From Bacillus manliponensis (lineage in GTDB: Bacteria; Bacillota; Bacilli; Bacillales; Bacillaceae_G), in assembly GCF_000712595.1 (NCBI RefSeq), contig NZ_JOTN01000011.1, positions 1 to 64,000 on the forward strand: a stretch of DNA of 64,000 bases, in the 5' to 3' direction. Of the stretch, positions 34,991 through 43,354 are shown piece after piece; within the stretch, counting starts at the first letter, position 1; each line of letters starts with the position of its first letter. The position numbers and the translations under genes were made by a program. A model generated the notes under the pieces. It made no database searches. It had not been told where the DNA came from and was given only the letters and a program-made list of their open reading frames with translations.

Positions 34991-36148
34991 TCAATCCCTT
35001 TCTCTTTTATATTTCATTTCACCACCAACAAACGTTTGTAGTAACTGTAACTCTTTCGTTAATACTAGGAAATCTGCACGCTTCCCTTGTGCAATACTCC
35101 CAATCTCCCGGTCAACCCCAATACTTTTTGCCGGAACAAGTGAAGCCATATGAAAACTCTCTAGTAAAGAAGCATTTGTCCATTTCATCATGTTTTTCAC
35201 ACCATCAAGTAACGAAAGTGTACTTCCTGCTAAAGACCCTTCACTTGTTGTTGCCCTTCCATCTTGCACCGAAACAGCAAATCCCCCTAATTGATATGTA
35301 CCATCTCCTAATAACCCTGCACGCATACAGTCACTTACTAAACAAGTTTTCTCCTTTCCTTTACATTTATAAAAAATAGAAATAATACTTGGATGTACAT
35401 GATGCCCATCTACAATTAACTCACCGTACACACTATCATGAAAAAGTGCTGCTCCAACCACACCTGGTTCTCTATGGTGAAGCCCTCTCATTCCGTTAAA
35501 AGTGTGTACAAAAATACTTGCACCTGCTCCTATTGCTTCTTCACATACATCATAGTTTGCATCGGTATGCCCAATCGCAATACGAATGTTATATTGCATA
35601 GCTCTTCTAATAAAATCTACTGTTCCTTCTCGCTCCGGTGCTAATGCAATCTTCTTAATTGTTCCTTCTGAAGCTACCATCCATTCCTCTAGTAATTCAG
35701 CAGTTGGATTTATAAAATATTTCGGATTCTGTGCCCCTTTATGCGCTTCTGTAAAACAAGGCCCCTCAAGAAACGCACCAATAATAAAAGCACCATCTAT
35801 ACCTCTTTTTTTCGCGTTCGCTATGTTTTGTAAGGCCCTTGTTGTACTCTCTAAAGAGTCTGTTAATGTTGTTGGTAAAAAACTTGTCACCCCGCATTGT
35901 AATAATGCAACCGATATAGTATTTAACGATTCATATGTTCCATCCATTACATCGTATCCAGCCATACCATGAATATGGGTATCAACAAGCCCCGGAACGA
36001 TAACGCTATCTCCAAAATCAATAACATGATTGCTGTGCTCTATCTTCTCCACATGCTTTAAAAAGTAACCATTAACAATATGCAAATACCCACTCTGTCG
36101 TATTCCATCTTCTAATATATATGTTGCTGCTTTTACATAATAATTCAT
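34991..36148 (-). CDS. nagA: N-acetylhexosamine-6-phosphate deacetylase (NagA/AgaA)
   Basis: 385 residues of the amidohydrolase superfamily. THIHG supplies metal histidines H58 and H60; EGPCFTEAHKGAQNP, IGHTDAN, HTFNGMRGLHHREPG and VSDCMRAG are NagA signature segments. It removes acetate from GlcNAc-6-P or GalNAc-6-P. Four bases separate it from the aldolase gene, and eight from the AgaS gene. Because the neighbours belong to the tagatose route, the galacto isomer is the more likely substrate. Confidence 0.9.
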   Translation of the reverse strand: MNYYVKAATYILEDGIRQSGYLHIVNGYFLKHVEKIEHSNHVIDFGDSVIVPGLVDTHIHGMAGYDVMDGTYESLNTISVALLQCGVTSFLPTTLTDSLESTTRALQNIANAKKRGIDGAFIIGAFLEGPCFTEAHKGAQNPKYFINPTAELLEEWMVASEGTIKKIALAPEREGTVDFIRRAMQYNIRIAIGHTDANYDVCEEAIGAGASIFVHTFNGMRGLHHREPGVVGAALFHDSVYGELIVDGHHVHPSIISIFYKCKGKEKTCLVSDCMRAGLLGDGTYQLGGFAVSVQDGRATTSEGSLAGSTLSLLDGVKNMMKWTNASLLESFHMASLVPAKSIGVDREIGSIAQGKRADFLVLTKELQLLQTFVGGEMKYKRERD

Positions 36149-36155
36149 ACAGCAC

Positions 36156-37343
36156 CTATTCGCCTTCTACATAAGAATGAATTGTTACACCTTGTACAAC
36201 ACGATTGACACTCCCACTTGGACAAGGATTGTCTGGTGTAATTCCTAGTGTAATAGACTTATGAAGCGCTAAAATTTGTCCATATAATATATAGAAAAAT
36301 GTAACATATACATCATCCGTTACATCTTCACCATCATGACATAAAAACGTATCACAATATTTTCTCGCGTCTTCATTCTCTTGATGTGCAACGACGATAA
36401 TATCGTTTCTTTCCTTTTCAGCAAAGACTTCTTTTAGCAAATCTATATCATATTTTCTCGTGTACGCATTTGTCGATAAAAATAAAACAACCACCGTACC
36501 TTTCTTTAAAATTGACTTTGGTCCATGCCTAAAGCCAAGCGGTGTATCAAACATAACCGGAATCTGTCCTGCTGTTAATTCTAGAAACTTAAGTGCCGAT
36601 TCCCTCGCAAGTCCCTCAAAGACACCTGACCCTAAAAATACAATCTTATGAAAATGTTTCTCTGCAATTTTTTGAATTGCAGATTCTTGTTTTTCAATTA
36701 TTTCTTTTCCGGTACGAACCATATTCATAATAGTTGTTTTTAACCCATGGACATCTTTATAAGTACATAACAAAAGTGCAGTTAACATCATTGACGTAAA
36801 ACTTCCTGTCATTGCAAATCCTTGATCATTTGCTTCAGGAGGCATATAAAGGAGCAATGCATTATTTTTTTGCTGAAATTTCTTCGCTAACTCTCCTTCC
36901 TTATTACAAGTTAAAATCATATGGTATATGTCTGTTACAATTTGCTCTCCTAACGCTGTAGCTGCTGTGCTTTCTGGACTATTTCCTGAACGAGCAAATG
37001 ACACCATAATGGTAGGAACATCTTTTTGCAAATAATAATAAGGGTTTGATACAATATTGGTCGTCGGAACACTTTCAATATGTAGCTTCTTTCCACCTGT
37101 CATTTTCTTTATATAAGGTGCAATGGTATCTCCAACAAATGCAGATGTGCCTGCCCCAGTAAATATCACTCTTACTTGCTCATGTTTACGAAATATATTT
37201 GTAAAAAACTGATCAATTTCATTGTAATGATGCTCAATAATCTCATACACATTTCTCCAAAGTTCTGGCTGCTGAGCAATTTCTTTCGCTGTAAAGTTTG
37301 CACCATATGTATCTCTCATTTGTTCATTTGCATGTAATAACAT
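36156..37343 (-). CDS. agaS: SIS-domain sugar isomerase, AgaS type
   Basis: 395 residues with two SIS domains (FTGAGTSAFVGDTIAPYI; MVSFARSGNSPESTA in the first, LGFRHGPKSIL in the second). AgaS proteins deaminate and isomerise galactosamine-6-P to tagatose-6-P. The N-terminal glutaminase domain of GlmS is absent, as expected. The promoter region directly upstream has a copy of the proposed GntR operator. Confidence 0.86.
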   Translation of the reverse strand: MLLHANEQMRDTYGANFTAKEIAQQPELWRNVYEIIEHHYNEIDQFFTNIFRKHEQVRVIFTGAGTSAFVGDTIAPYIKKMTGGKKLHIESVPTTNIVSNPYYYLQKDVPTIMVSFARSGNSPESTAATALGEQIVTDIYHMILTCNKEGELAKKFQQKNNALLLYMPPEANDQGFAMTGSFTSMMLTALLLCTYKDVHGLKTTIMNMVRTGKEIIEKQESAIQKIAEKHFHKIVFLGSGVFEGLARESALKFLELTAGQIPVMFDTPLGFRHGPKSILKKGTVVVLFLSTNAYTRKYDIDLLKEVFAEKERNDIIVVAHQENEDARKYCDTFLCHDGEDVTDDVYVTFFYILYGQILALHKSITLGITPDNPCPSGSVNRVVQGVTIHSYVEGE

Positions 37344-37364
37344 TGTAAGCCCTCCTCCATTCTC

Positions 37365-37385
37365 ATCATGTCATCATTACCAGTT
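37365..37385. promoter_or_regulatory. proposed GntR operator, agaS side
   Basis: CATGTCATCATTACCAGTTG is shared almost exactly with the site at 43196-43215 before the ABC ATPase. Lies in the gntR-agaS gap. Confidence 0.55.
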
Positions 37386-37425
37386 GAGCTACAATAAGTA
37401 CTACTGCACTTATTGTAGCTCAACT
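37382..37425 (-). terminator. 18-bp perfect hairpin at the gntR stop
   Basis: AGTTGAGCTACAATAAGT and its exact reverse complement flank ACTACTGC. One arm encodes the last residues (VELQ and stop) of the regulator, the other overlaps the operator motif. It may attenuate read-through into agaS or protect mRNA ends. Confidence 0.6.
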
Positions 37426-38126
37426 GTATACGTAAACTTATCTCCTCTTGCAATTGTTTTTGTATATTCAATCACGCCTTCTTTTGCATACGTAATTCGT
37501 TCTAGCAATAAAGATGGCTCACCAGCTTGAATTTGTAACCAACGTGCATTTTCATCATTTGTAACTACGGCACGAAAGTTCTCAACTGCTTTTGTAATTT
37601 GCACTTTATATTTCGTACGAAAAATCTCATACATCGGAGTTTGTTCTAACTCCCCTTTCGTTAAATGTGGAAAAAGACGAACAGGTATATAAGATGTTTC
37701 AAATAACATCGGCTCTCCATCTGCTAAGCGTAATCTCGTAATCTGGTATACTTCTTCAATATCGACATTCAAAATTTTCGATATTTTCTTTCCGCAATTC
37801 ATAACGGAAAAAGATATAACTTTTGAAGATGGAACTTTCCCATATTTCTTCATCTCTTCTGTAAAACTATAAAATTTAACAAGACTTTGATTATATATAC
37901 GAGGGGAAACAAAACTTCCTTTCCCATGTTTTTTATAAATATATCCTTCCTTCTCTAGCTCTTGCATCGTTTGTCTTACTGTCGTTCTACTGACATCATA
38001 TATTTCACATAACTCACGCTCTGAAGGAAGTTTATCATGTTCTTGTAAACTACCATTTTCAATTTTTTCTACAATAAGATCCATTAGCTGATAATAAAGT
38101 GGTGTACGATTATCTTTTCCAATCAT
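37410..38126 (-). CDS. GntR/HutC family regulator of the amino-sugar operon
   Basis: 238 residues. The N-terminal winged helix-turn-helix (about 1-75: LPSERELCEIYDVSRTTVRQ) is followed by a UTRA ligand-binding domain (LLLERITYAKEGVIEYTKT). Sugar-phosphate or amino-sugar-phosphate ligands are usual for this subfamily (NagR/YvoA, AgaR-like in role). ATG 38126 has AAAAGGGAG upstream; the ATG seven codons earlier lacks one. Its putative operators lie upstream of agaS, the binding protein and the ATPase. Confidence 0.87.
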   Translation of the reverse strand: MIGKDNRTPLYYQLMDLIVEKIENGSLQEHDKLPSERELCEIYDVSRTTVRQTMQELEKEGYIYKKHGKGSFVSPRIYNQSLVKFYSFTEEMKKYGKVPSSKVISFSVMNCGKKISKILNVDIEEVYQITRLRLADGEPMLFETSYIPVRLFPHLTKGELEQTPMYEIFRTKYKVQITKAVENFRAVVTNDENARWLQIQAGEPSLLLERITYAKEGVIEYTKTIARGDKFTYTVELQ

Positions 38127-38232
38127 GGTATACTCCCTTTTATTCATAATGTTATGACAATTATTTTATGGCTATTATATCGAATACAAATCGGAATTGC
38201 TATTACTTTTCCACTCTATCACACAAAACCTC

Positions 38233-39498
38233 TTACTGTGCCTGTTCCATTTCTCTTTGCAGCTCTGTTACATAATCCTTTAGCACAATCGTTTCACCTG
38301 TTACTCTTGATTTTTCAGCTGCAAATGCAATGAGATGACTATTTGCCGAAACGATTGCAGACGTTAAAGTCTCCGTTGTATTATTATTCACTTTCTCAAT
38401 AAAATCAATCATAATGGCATTGTCTGCACCCATATGACCACCTGCAATCGTTTCTGGATAAATCTTTTCTACCTCTCCTGAAAAATATTTAATCTCTAAT
38501 TCATTTAAAACGTCATGACCACGAATTTCTCCTTTTGTCCCCATAATTTTAAATGTACGACAACATTCTTTTGTAAAAGCAGACATCGTGAACGCAACTG
38601 TTACGTCATTATCAAATAATAGATTTACAACTTGATGATCAACCACATCATTGTCACAGTGATAAACACAACGTCCATAAGGGCCTGTTTTTAAAGCTTC
38701 CCTTCTTTTTTCTATATCTGTATCAATTGAAACAACGTTTGCTGGCCATTCATCTCTTTCATGTAAATACCATTTTAACGCCGAATATTCACAACTACTT
38801 TCCACCTCACAACCGTCTATGCAGCGCAGCGTTGATCCTTTTGGAGCATATTCTGCTTTAAAATGTGTTAAACTCCCAAACGATGAAATTTTCGTGCACT
38901 CCGCATTCACAATCCACTGCAACACATCCATATCATGACAACACTTTTGTAAAATCATCGAGCTAGATTCCGCATAGTTACGCCAGTTCCCTCTTACAAA
39001 ACTATGTGCTTGATGCCAATGTCCCACATTCTCATTCCACTGAATCGAAACAATATTACCAATCTTCTTTTCATCAACAATCTCTTTTAACTTTCGATAA
39101 AATGGGGCATATCTTAGTACATGACATACTGTTAATAACGTATTATGCTTTGCCGCAGCCTCTGCAATCTCTAGTGTCTCTACTGGACTTGGAGACATTG
39201 GCTTTTCTAACAAAATCTTATATCCTTTTTCAATGGCTTGCATCACTGACTTATAATGAAAACGGTCTGGTGAACAAATCAACAATACATCACAAAATTT
39301 TTCTTTCTCTAAAAGCAACTCCCACGTTTCAAATTGCATGTGTTCTGGAATACTATGCATTTGTGAAAATTTCTTTCTCTTTCCATCATCTACTTCTGCT
39401 ACAGCGATAAACTTCATTTCTTCTGGATTTTGTAACGCATATGGAGCATATGCGTACATTCCACGGCTTCCTGCTCCAATCAGTGCTGCTGTAATCAT
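38233..39498 (-). CDS. Gfo/Idh/MocA family oxidoreductase
   Basis: 421 residues. N-terminal Rossmann fold (ALIGAGSRGMYAYAPYA, LEKPMSPSP with the EKP motif near residue 98) and C-terminal substrate domain. An unusual cysteine-bearing insert CIDGCEVESSCEYSA near 205-225, plus RCVYHCDNDVVDHQ, may bind metal. The family uses NAD(P) to oxidise sugars or, in GH109-like members, to cleave glycosides through a redox mechanism. Being inside the GalNAc-type operon, an oxidising or glycosidase role on the imported sugar is plausible. Start with GAGGGAGAG. Confidence 0.85.
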   Translation of the reverse strand: MITAALIGAGSRGMYAYAPYALQNPEEMKFIAVAEVDDGKRKKFSQMHSIPEHMQFETWELLLEKEKFCDVLLICSPDRFHYKSVMQAIEKGYKILLEKPMSPSPVETLEIAEAAAKHNTLLTVCHVLRYAPFYRKLKEIVDEKKIGNIVSIQWNENVGHWHQAHSFVRGNWRNYAESSSMILQKCCHDMDVLQWIVNAECTKISSFGSLTHFKAEYAPKGSTLRCIDGCEVESSCEYSALKWYLHERDEWPANVVSIDTDIEKRREALKTGPYGRCVYHCDNDVVDHQVVNLLFDNDVTVAFTMSAFTKECCRTFKIMGTKGEIRGHDVLNELEIKYFSGEVEKIYPETIAGGHMGADNAIMIDFIEKVNNNTTETLTSAIVSANSHLIAFAAEKSRVTGETIVLKDYVTELQREMEQAQ

Positions 39499-39520
39499 AC
39501 ATCATCTCTCCCTCTTCACT

Positions 39521-40357
39521 TTATTTTCCACCTGTAATTGTTATTCCTTCAATAAACTGCTTCTGTAAAAAGATAAATAATATTAGCATCGGTAAAATCG
39601 CTAAAAAGGACCCCGCCATCAGTACTGGATAATTTGTTGCATATTGCCCTTGCAATGAAGATAATCCAACTGATAATGTCATCATTTCTGGTGAACTATT
39701 TACAATCATTGGCCACATTAATTCATTCCAAGACCAAAGTGTTGTAAATATACCAAGTGCAATTAAACCTGGCTTCGCAAGCGGCAACATTACATGCCAA
39801 TAAATTTGGAAATGGTTACAACCATCTAATCTCGCAGCTTCTTCTAACTCTTTTGGAATCCCCATAAAGAACTGTCTTAATAAAAATGTCCCGAATGCAC
39901 TAAATAAACCTGGCACAATAACTGCTTGTAATGTATTTAACCACTCTAGCTTTACCATGATTAAATATTGTGGTAACAAAAACACTTGCGCTGGCACCAT
40001 CAAAACAGAAAGCATCAATAGAAATAAAATATTTCTTCCAGGGAATTGAATTCTCGCAAAAGCATATGCCGCTAATGAACAAAGAAATAATTGACCTACT
40101 GTTCTGATAATTGTAACAATAATTGTATTCATCATAAACTTAAAAAACGGCAATAACTCAAACACCTCTGTATAATTCATCCACAGAAATGTTGATGGAA
40201 TCACAACTGGCGGAACTTGAACAGACTCAGCATAAGTCTTTAAAGACGTTAATACCATCCAAATAAATGGACCAATCGTTAATAACGCACCAATAATAAG
40301 AGTTACATGGATTACAATTGTATTTTTGTTTCGTATAACCGTTTTTTTATTCATCAT
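39521..40357 (-). CDS. ABC sugar transporter permease, MalG type
   Basis: 278 residues, six transmembrane segments. The EAA loop reads EAARLDGCNHFQIYWHVMLPLAKPG near residue 180, contacting the ATPase. Overlaps the preceding permease gene by 11 bp. Carbohydrate uptake 1 (CUT1) family, inner membrane. Confidence 0.87.
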   Translation of the reverse strand: MMNKKTVIRNKNTIVIHVTLIIGALLTIGPFIWMVLTSLKTYAESVQVPPVVIPSTFLWMNYTEVFELLPFFKFMMNTIIVTIIRTVGQLFLCSLAAYAFARIQFPGRNILFLLMLSVLMVPAQVFLLPQYLIMVKLEWLNTLQAVIVPGLFSAFGTFLLRQFFMGIPKELEEAARLDGCNHFQIYWHVMLPLAKPGLIALGIFTTLWSWNELMWPMIVNSSPEMMTLSVGLSSLQGQYATNYPVLMAGSFLAILPMLILFIFLQKQFIEGITITGGK

Positions 40358-41291
40358 AATGCACCCACTTCTTCTGTAAAATCATTTGAATAGCGGTAAT
40401 AATCAATATAATGACTAACAGTACAACTGCAATAGCCGCAGAATAACCCTTTTCATTTAAAACAAATGCATTTTGATAAAATAAGTACACAACAGATTGT
40501 GTATTTTCAATCACATTACTTGTGCTTCCAACCATCATAAAAATAAGATCGAATACTTGGAAAGCCCCAATGAGCGACATAATTGTGACAAAAAAGATTA
40601 CTGGTGATAAAAGTGGAAGTGTAATTTTAAAGAAAATTGTAAGTGGTTTTGCTCCGTCCATAATTGCCGCTTCATAGTACGTTTTCGGGATATTTTGAAG
40701 GCCAGATAAAAAAATAACCATGTTATAACCAATCCCACTCCAAATCGCTACAATAATGATAGAATATAAAGCTAAATTTGGATCCGTAAGCCAACTCGGA
40801 CCTTTTATACTAAAGAAAGACAATATGTAATTCAATAATCCGTAGTCAGTATTATAAATCCATTTCCACACCATCGCGATAGCAGCTGGCATTGTAATGA
40901 CAGGTAAAAAATATAGTGTTCGATAAACCGATTTCCCTTTAATATTTTGATTTAATAATACTGCTAGTATAATGGATAAAAACACAGTAATCGGAACGGT
41001 TAACACAATATAAATGAATGTATTTTGAAATGCCTTTACTAAGTCGCTATCTGTAAACATTTTTTTATAATTGTCTAGACCAATCCATTCATACGTACCA
41101 AATGCATCCCAAGCTGTAAAACTGAAATACATATTTTGTACAATGGGCCACATATAAAAAATAAACAGACCAATAATTGTAGGAGCAATCATCATGTATG
41201 CCCATATATAATCCGATTTCTTCTTATTTCTCATTTTTGACTGTAATGGTACACGCTTTTTACCTATTACTTCAAGCTGTGGATCTTTCAT
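40347..41291 (-). CDS. ABC sugar transporter permease, MalF type
   Basis: 314 residues, six transmembrane segments after a basic N-terminus. EAA loop YEAAIMDGAKPLTIFFKITLPLLSP near residue 215. ATG 41291 follows GAGGGGG; the frame continues upstream without a site. Partner of the MalG-type permease. Confidence 0.87.
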   Translation of the reverse strand: MKDPQLEVIGKKRVPLQSKMRNKKKSDYIWAYMMIAPTIIGLFIFYMWPIVQNMYFSFTAWDAFGTYEWIGLDNYKKMFTDSDLVKAFQNTFIYIVLTVPITVFLSIILAVLLNQNIKGKSVYRTLYFLPVITMPAAIAMVWKWIYNTDYGLLNYILSFFSIKGPSWLTDPNLALYSIIIVAIWSGIGYNMVIFLSGLQNIPKTYYEAAIMDGAKPLTIFFKITLPLLSPVIFFVTIMSLIGAFQVFDLIFMMVGSTSNVIENTQSVVYLFYQNAFVLNEKGYSAAIAVVLLVIILIITAIQMILQKKWVHYDE

Positions 41292-41407
41292 GTCTTTCCC
41301 CCTCTCTTTTCGTTTCAAGAAAGGTAAGGGGAACAACTATCCCCTTACTCTTTTAGTTTACTAATCAATGAGGCGTATAGAGCCTTCTCACTAATTTTCA
41401 TTTCACT

Positions 41408-42655
41408 TTATTTTTTAGATAATACTTCGTTTGCCTTTTCCGTTAATTCTTTTGTAGCTTCTTCAACCGTGATTTCTTCTCCCCATACACGCTTTAAAAC
41501 TTTTGTTTCTTGTTCCCATAGTGCACTCGTATGTTTTACACTTGGTAACGGATATGAATAATCAACACCTTCAATATACGCTTTTAAGTTTAATTCAGGA
41601 ACAGATTGTACCCATGCACCTTGTGTACCGTTAAAAGCAGGAATAACAGTTCCAGTTTCTGCAAATACGTTTGCTGCTTCTTTCGATCCAAGATACTTTA
41701 CAAATGTCCATGCTGCATCTGGATGCGTTGTTTTCGCAGCAACAACATTCGCTAATCCATGCATTGTTACAGCACGTTCTTTTCCTTGTGGCATAACAGC
41801 TACATTTAAATCAGCGTTTTTCCGATATTCAGGAACCATCCACGGACCATCAAATACCATCGCTACTTTGCCTGACAAAAATAAATCAGAAGCTTTCGTC
41901 TCTGTCATTTGCGCATACGTTGGTGATAATCCTTCTTTAATAAAACTAATATTATAATTTAAAGCTTCAATTGCTTCTGGCTTATTAAAACCAACTGTTT
42001 TTTTATCTTTTGAAAGCACGTATCCTTTATTTTGATAAATAAGGTCGTAATATCCACCTTGGTTTCCCATCGTCGCTGCAAATCCCCAAACGCCTTGCTC
42101 TTTATTTGTTAGTTGTTTCGCCACTTCTTTTAATTTCTCCCAATCCCACGTTTCATCTGGATAAGCGATGCCAGCATCATCAAATAATTTTTTATTATAC
42201 CAAAGTGCAGTTGTATCAAAATCTTTCGGAATTCCATAAAATTTTTCATTTACTGTATATAGATCGATTAAAGATTTCGGATAATTATTTAAATCGTATT
42301 TATCTTGTTTTACTTTGTCATCCAAAGGCATCAACACATTTCCAGAAGCGTACTTCACAATATTTGGCCCATTCATCCAAAATACATCTGGTAATGCATT
42401 TCCTGTTGCTGCTGTTTCAAGTTTTTGGAAATATTGACCATAAGGTGCTAATTCTACTTTTACTTTAATATTTGGGTGCTTTTTATTAAAATCTTTAATA
42501 ATTTGCTCTACAGCAGGTAGCTGCTTTTTATCCCAAAGTGCATATCTAATCTCAACTTTTTCATCTTTTGGCTTCGTAGTAGCCTCTTTATCACTAGAGC
42601 AGCTCGCTAACACAAATAATAATATAACGCATAGTAAGCCAAACCATTTCCTCAT
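41408..42655 (-). CDS. ABC sugar-binding lipoprotein
   Basis: 415 residues. Signal MRKWFGLLCVILLFVLASC with lipobox VLASC anchors it outside the membrane. The rest is an extracellular solute-binding protein of cluster B/CUT1 type (WYNKKLFDDAGI, DVFWMNGPNIVKYA, KVAMVFDGPWMVPEYR). First gene of the minus-strand operon, GGGGG ribosome site. Its promoter region is invaded by two bcr1 copies. Ligand predicted to be an N-acetylhexosamine or an oligosaccharide containing it. Confidence 0.88.
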   Translation of the reverse strand: MRKWFGLLCVILLFVLASCSSDKEATTKPKDEKVEIRYALWDKKQLPAVEQIIKDFNKKHPNIKVKVELAPYGQYFQKLETAATGNALPDVFWMNGPNIVKYASGNVLMPLDDKVKQDKYDLNNYPKSLIDLYTVNEKFYGIPKDFDTTALWYNKKLFDDAGIAYPDETWDWEKLKEVAKQLTNKEQGVWGFAATMGNQGGYYDLIYQNKGYVLSKDKKTVGFNKPEAIEALNYNISFIKEGLSPTYAQMTETKASDLFLSGKVAMVFDGPWMVPEYRKNADLNVAVMPQGKERAVTMHGLANVVAAKTTHPDAAWTFVKYLGSKEAANVFAETGTVIPAFNGTQGAWVQSVPELNLKAYIEGVDYSYPLPSVKHTSALWEQETKVLKRVWGEEITVEEATKELTEKANEVLSKK

Positions 42656-42744
42656 CGCATTTCCCCCTCTATAAACGATTTTTTATGAAGTAGCATTCAT
42701 TATTAGCCAAACTTTCATCACTAACCATGAATGAAACAACCAAC

Positions 42745-42841
42745 AGAAAGTAAAACTTCAATCAGTTTGTATTCTCCATCCCCACTGCGTGTTAGCTTAG
42801 CCCTACAACCGGGCTGTTATGAGCTGTTAATGGGTGATAAA
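42745..42841 (+). repeat. bcr1-type repeat, short and degenerate
   Basis: From AGAAAGTAAAACTTCAATCA to GGGTGATAAA, with the central hairpin lost. Adjacent to a full copy. Confidence 0.65.
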
Positions 42842-42850
42842 CCGCTTTCA
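42837..42850 (-). promoter_or_regulatory. weak cre-like site
   Basis: TGAAAGCGGTTTAT on the minus strand resembles the CcpA box with two mismatches, upstream of the binding-protein gene. Partly formed by bcr1 sequence, so it may be accidental. Confidence 0.2.
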
Positions 42851-42852
42851 TT

Positions 42853-43011
42853 ATAAAGTGAAACTTCACGCAGTTGGGGTTTTCTTCATTCCCCACTGCG
42901 TGTCAGCCCGCCCCATCGGGCTTTTACGGACTGTTAATCTCACACCTAAACTTCTTCGCTTTTTCTCAACTTTTGAGGTGGGAGTTTTACAGCCCATTAA
43001 TGCGGGATAAA
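42853..43011 (+). repeat. bcr1-type repeat, full length
   Basis: 159 bp with ATAAA at both ends. The first stem is CACGCAG with CTGCGTG, a compensated T-A to G-C change from the usual CACTCAG with CTGAGTG. Confidence 0.85.
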
Positions 43012-43063
43012 GTTGAATTCCTCTTCATAAGCTCATTTACTCGTAAAGTTTTCATTACAGATA

Positions 43064-43077
43064 TAATGATGTCATTA
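43064..43077. promoter_or_regulatory. proposed GntR operator, binding-protein side
   Basis: TAATGATGTCATTA is a perfect 6+2+6 palindrome followed by CCAGT, matching the other two sites. It lies about 400 bp from the binding-protein start because bcr1 copies intervene. Confidence 0.55.
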
Positions 43078-43195
43078 CCAGTATCAGCACCATAAAAAAT
43101 CCGTACAATTGAATTTTTAAATTATACAATTATAACTAACCATCAAAAATAATATTTGATATATTTCTCCATCTCGTTGTAAAATTGATAATGAT

Positions 43196-43208
43196 ATGAT
43201 GTCATCAT
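43196..43208. promoter_or_regulatory. proposed GntR operator, ATPase side
   Basis: ATGATGTCATCAT, a perfect 6+1+6 palindrome, followed by TACCAGTTG. About 150 bp before the ATPase gene. Confidence 0.55.
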
Positions 43209-43354
43209 TACCAGTTGGCTGAAGTATATCATTTCTAGCCTCTCTTTTTCAATATTTTTCTGAATTTTTAAATTAATTAACTCAGAAACACCTCTTCTTC
43301 TAAGATTACTCATAAAAATTTCTTTTTAACACTATAAAACAGGAGTTGATTACG

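Noticed and set aside
42837-42850. Strong catabolite-repression (cre) site before the sugar operon.
   Set aside because: Two consensus mismatches, and part of it is bcr1 boundary sequence, so it is listed only as weak.
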